From positions 1,627,330 to 1,669,271 of the forward strand of contig JH720297.1 of assembly GCA_000231825.2 (NCBI GenBank): a stretch of DNA of 41,942 nucleotides. Reading direction: 5' to 3'. Below, one piece after another: positions 37,977-41,942 of this stretch. This stretch comes from Tetrahymena elliotti 4EA. Its lineage: Eukaryota > Ciliophora > Oligohymenophorea > Hymenostomatida > Tetrahymenidae. The position numbers and the translations under genes are program-made. Within the stretch, counting starts at the first letter, position 1. Every line of letters starts with the position of its first letter. The notes beneath the pieces are model-generated. The model did not search any database. It worked only from the letters and a program-made list of their open reading frames with translations, and was not told the origin of the DNA.

Positions 37977-39429
37977 CATAAAATTTATAATTATTTTGCC
38001 GTTTAAATATATTTTTTTAAAAATAAATTGGTTTAATTTTATCCTTAAAAAATGATTTCTTCTTTAAACTATAAATTAATATTGTAAAATTTAAATATAT
38101 ATAAACAATTTACAATAATTGATTCAATTAATTTGATGTTATTAGATTTATTTCTCACAGTTATTTATACAAACGGATATACTTTCTATTGTTTTGCTTT
38201 AATTGACTATCATTCATACTAAATATAACTAATTTTTTATTTCTTTTTTTGTAATTAATAATTGTTTTACAATAATATTTTTTCAATATTATTTCAGAAA
38301 TTAAGAAGTTTTTTAATATTTACAATACTGATAAATAAAGAATTATCTAAAATTTCTCTAAAAATATTCAAAAAATGATTTCAAATTATTTAAAATGAAA
38401 TTGAGATGTTATGTGTTGTTTTTGAAATATCACTAAAAGATGCAAATCATGATACTATAATAATTAAGCGGAAAATATATTAAAGTAACTATATAGTTTT
38501 ATTTATACATATTTTTTATTATTTTTACAAAAATTTAGAAATAAGACTTAAAGGGGGAGGGTGAAAAACATCTCAAATATTATTTACATTAACAAATTTA
38601 TTATTTTAATAATTAAATAATAAGTTTTAAAAAAAATTGTCAAAATTCATGATAGACACAAAGAAGTAGATTTAGATTTTGAGCTTAATTGGAATAATAA
38701 TTTATTTTCTTATTTGAAATAGTTTTAATATTTTAATTTATTTTGAGTCTTGGGATAAAACAATGATTATAAAATACAAACTGCTTTCTGTTTTTAAATT
38801 ATTTACTGCTTTTCTCTAAATTAATTCTATTGAAAAATGTTTCTCTTATTGAAAATAACCTTTCTATCTTAATTTACTTTAATTTTTAGGTAATTAACCA
38901 ATCAATAACATTAAATGTTAGTTATTTACTAAAAAATACCTTTTTAAAAGTAATGCAAAGCTCTAGAAAAAGGAATATTATTAATAGTTGATAATCTTAA
39001 AAATTAAATATTTAGTGGATACTTTTCAAATTATTTAAAACAATAAAAAATAGCAAAAATAATAAATTTAGTTAAATAAAATAATTTATTAATCATTATC
39101 TCATTTATTAACCTTTTCTTAATAATAAATATTAAGCTCAGATTAAAAACTAAAGGAAGAATTGTAAAACTTTTCTATTGCTATTTACCGTATTTTTTTT
39201 GTTAACAGGCAATTAAAAAAGAATTAATTAAAAGGCTTTAATTTTTTGTATTTGTTTAATAATTTTAAAAAAATAACAAATAAAATAATTAAAAAAATTT
39301 GATAAAGATAGGTAAATAAATTTTAATTTAAAGGTAAGATATTTTTGTTTGATCATTAAATTCAAATTATAAAACATATGTAATAATCATCGAATTATTT
39401 AAAATAAGTCATATCATTTAACTTGTAAG
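37977..39429. other. Intergenic, AT-rich
   Basis: 3' flank of the giant gene. Only A/T-run sequence was seen, apart from a lone purine G-tract (GGGGGAGGG, near 38552-38560) that is out of character for the surroundings. No gene or RNA recognised. Confidence 0.5.
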
Positions 39430-41942
39430 TGACAATTATTTCACCATGTAAATAATAATTCAACCATCCTTTTTCCTTTTAGTAGTTTTAATTTTAATCC
39501 ATAAGCACTCATTAATCCAATATTATTTCCACTTTTAAAAATTATAAAAATAAATGTTTCAAGAAGTATTTCAAGGAATGAGAAAAGCATTAATATTTGA
39601 ATTTAATTTAAAATAAAAAAATTAACAAGCACAATAAATATTAAGTTAACCAACCAAATAATTCAGTCTCTCATAAATTCAAGTCTTTGTTTATTCATTA
39701 AAAAAGTCATAACTATTATCTAAATCTATTTTTACCTAATGTAAAGATTCAACATTTAGAGATTTCGGCATTTGTTTAACTCTGATCCTAATTTTTATGC
39801 ACCTTTATCCCCAATATTATTATCACTTTTAAAAAATTAGAAAAATAAATATCAAGTAAACCTTTGAAAATTGGCCAGTCACATATTAATTAAAGGTATT
39901 ATTTATTTATTCATACATACATTCTAAAAATTAATATTGAAACAATATTTTTACCTAATGTAAAGAGTTAAAGTTTAGAGATTAGGGTATTTTGCTAACT
40001 CAAGTCCTAATCCTTGTGCACCTATTTCACCAATATTATTAACACTTTTAAGAAATTATAAAAATAACATTAAATAAATAAATATTAAAAGAATGAGAAA
40101 ATCATAAAAATAAAATTAAATCTAAATAAAATAACAAATAGTAATTAAATAGCTTAGTAAATATTAAGTAAAAAAACCCAAATTAGTTAGTGGCTCTTTA
40201 AACTAAAGTTTTTTTTTCAAAAATACATAATAAAACGCTATTTTTACCATAGGAAAAGATTCAAAGATGAGAGATTAGAGCATTTTGCCAACTCTGAACC
40301 TAATCCTTATGCTCCAATTTAACCAATATTATTAAACCTTTTAAAATATTTTCATAATAATTGAATAAAAAAATATGTTAAAAATTTGAATTAAATCAGA
40401 AAAAAAAAAAATTAAATTAAGTTAAGTAATTAATTAATTAATTCACTCAAAAATTAAATTATTTATTTTTTCAAAAATTCGTAAATAATATATTTATACC
40501 AAAGGTAAAGAGTCAAAGATTAGAGATTTGAGCATTTTACTAACTCAGATGCTAATCCTTATGTCCCAATATCACCAATATTATTAGAACTTTTAAAAAA
40601 TTATAAAAATAAATAATTAAAAGAAAGAGAAAAATATCAAAATTTAAATTAAATCTGAAAAAAAACAAATAAAAATGAATGAACCAAAAAAGTTTCAAAT
40701 AATTAAATCCAAATGAGTCAGTCACTCTTAAAGTAAAATCTTTATTTATTCATTTAAAAATTTATGATTAATATTGGAACACTATTTTTAAGAGAGGTCT
40801 TGGGTCAAAGTTTAGGAATTAAAGAAATATTCAAAAGATTAAGAAAAACATAACAATTTGAATCAAATCTTAAAAAAGAGCAAAAATTAACCAATCCAAC
40901 AAATGTCAAGTAAACTAAACCAAATTAATCAGTAACTCTCAAATAAAAATCTTTATCGATTCTAAAATGCACAATTAAAAAATAATGAAAATCTGTTTTT
41001 ACTGAAGATAAAGAATTAAAGTTTAGAGATTAGAGCATTTTGCTATACCAGATCCTAATCCTAACACACCAATATCTCCAATATTATTTTGACTATTTTA
41101 ACATTATCAAAATAAATAAATCATAAAAATTTGAGTTGTTTTGAAAACAAAAAAAAAATTAATTAGTGATACACAAAAAGTAACCTAAATTAATCAGTTA
41201 CTCTAAATCGAAAGCCTTTATTTATTCAAAAATGCATAATTGATATTAAAACCCAATTTTTACTTGAGGTCAAGAGTCAAAGTTTTGAGATTAGAGCATT
41301 TTGCTATCTCAGATGCTAATCCTTAAGTGCCCTTTTCACCGATATTATTAGACCTTTTAAAAAATGTATTAAATAAAGAAATACTAAAAAGAATTAAAAT
41401 ATCATAAATATTTGCATTAAAAGTCAAAAAAGGAAATAAAAATTAATGAATAAATAAATTTTAAGCAACAACACCAAATTAGCCTGCCTCTCATTAATTA
41501 AACTATAATTATTTTGAAGCACTACTTTTACCTTAGGAAAAGAGTCAAACTTTAGAGATTAGAGCATTTTGCTAACTAAGCTCCTAATTCTTAAGCACTC
41601 GATTCGCCAATATTATTAGAGCTTTTAAAAAATAATAAAATAAATATTGAATAAAATAAAATAAAAAAAATATCATAATTTGAATTTATAAAAATAAAAA
41701 TAATTGAGTTAAAAAAATATAAAATAAAAAAACTCAATTTAGGTAGTAAATCATATATTAAAACCTTTATCCATTCATTTCAAAAAACACATAATTAATT
41801 TTGAAGCAATATCTTAAAAAAGTAAAAATGAACATCCTAAAAACCCAAAATAGTGAGTGGCTCATAAACTAAAGTCTTTAAAAATTCAAAAACGCATAAC
41901 GAATAATGAAAATATGTTTTTACCTTAGGTAAAGATCTAAAG
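39430..41942. repeat. Degenerate non-coding tandem repeat, ~215-390 bp period, conserved ~110-120 bp core
   Basis: About ten cores begin near 39437 (degenerate), 39731, 39949, 40240, 40491, 40782 (truncated), 40997, 41259, 41527 and 41918 (cut by the window end). A typical core starts TTTTTACCTTAGGTAAAGAG, passes through TTTAGAGATTAGAGCATTTT and GCTAACTCAGATCCTAATCC, and ends with CACCAATATTATTAGAACTT and an A-rich stretch. Many units share a leading block with ATCTTTATTTATTCA and a GCATAATTAATATTGAAAC-like stretch. Spacers between units are simple AT-rich sequence of varying length. No long coding frame runs through the array. It continues beyond 41942. Confidence 0.85.

Noticed and set aside
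39650..39665. AACCAACC stretch resembling the Tetrahymena chromosome breakage sequence
   Set aside because: The 15-bp site (TAAACCAACCTCTTT) needs CTCTTT after AACCAAC; here AAATA follows. A second partial match near 2308-2320 also fails.
39430..41942. CRISPR-like or telomeric array
   Set aside because: Repeats are long (~110-120 bp), degenerate and spaced irregularly by AT-rich sequence, in a ciliate nuclear context; no GGGGTT telomere units were seen.

Overview
The window looks like nuclear DNA of an oligohymenophorean ciliate, most likely Tetrahymena or a close relative. It is roughly 75-80% A+T. TAA and TAG run through every gene at glutamine positions, and TGA is the only stop at the four genes whose ends are visible. 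The introns I can place are 57-226 bp with GT...AG ends, longer than the very short introns of Paramecium. Read with the standard code the window looks almost gene-free; read with TGA as sole stop it contains a few very large genes.

Layout. (1) Positions 1-1739, minus strand: 5' part of an otubain-like (OTU, peptidase C65) protein whose catalytic Cys and His are both replaced, followed by an acidic linker and a highly repetitive charged helix that runs off the window. (2) Positions 3084-20551, minus strand: three head-to-tail paralogues, about 1,676, 1,630 and 1,682 aa. Each has a signal peptide, an N-terminal beta-propeller-like region with LVIVP-type repeats, a dystroglycan-type cadherin-like (CADG) segment, one clear transmembrane helix near residue 1,115, and a conserved tail of about 550 residues. 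(3) Positions 22117-24166, plus strand: a truncated, frameshifted, gap-containing duplicate of the 5' end of the next gene. (4) Positions 26857-37976, plus strand: a giant gene of about 3,584 aa with a signal peptide, about fifty cysteine-rich furin/growth-factor-receptor-like repeats and a C-terminal multi-helix membrane domain. Four exons are inferred, and there is one apparent 1-nt deletion near 27150. (5) Positions about 39430-41942: a degenerate tandem array with a conserved ~110-120 bp core every ~215-390 bp, continuing past the window.

Four of the five genes (the triplet and the giant gene) look like cell-surface or secretory-pathway proteins. They are not an operon, and no shared pathway can be shown from sequence. 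The most notable points are the doubly dead otubain fused to a repeat rod, the triplicated LVIVP-CADG family with a second CADG-like motif in its predicted cytoplasmic tail, and the giant Cys-rich multi-pass protein with its broken partial copy. No tRNA, rRNA, CRISPR array or recognisable transposon was seen.
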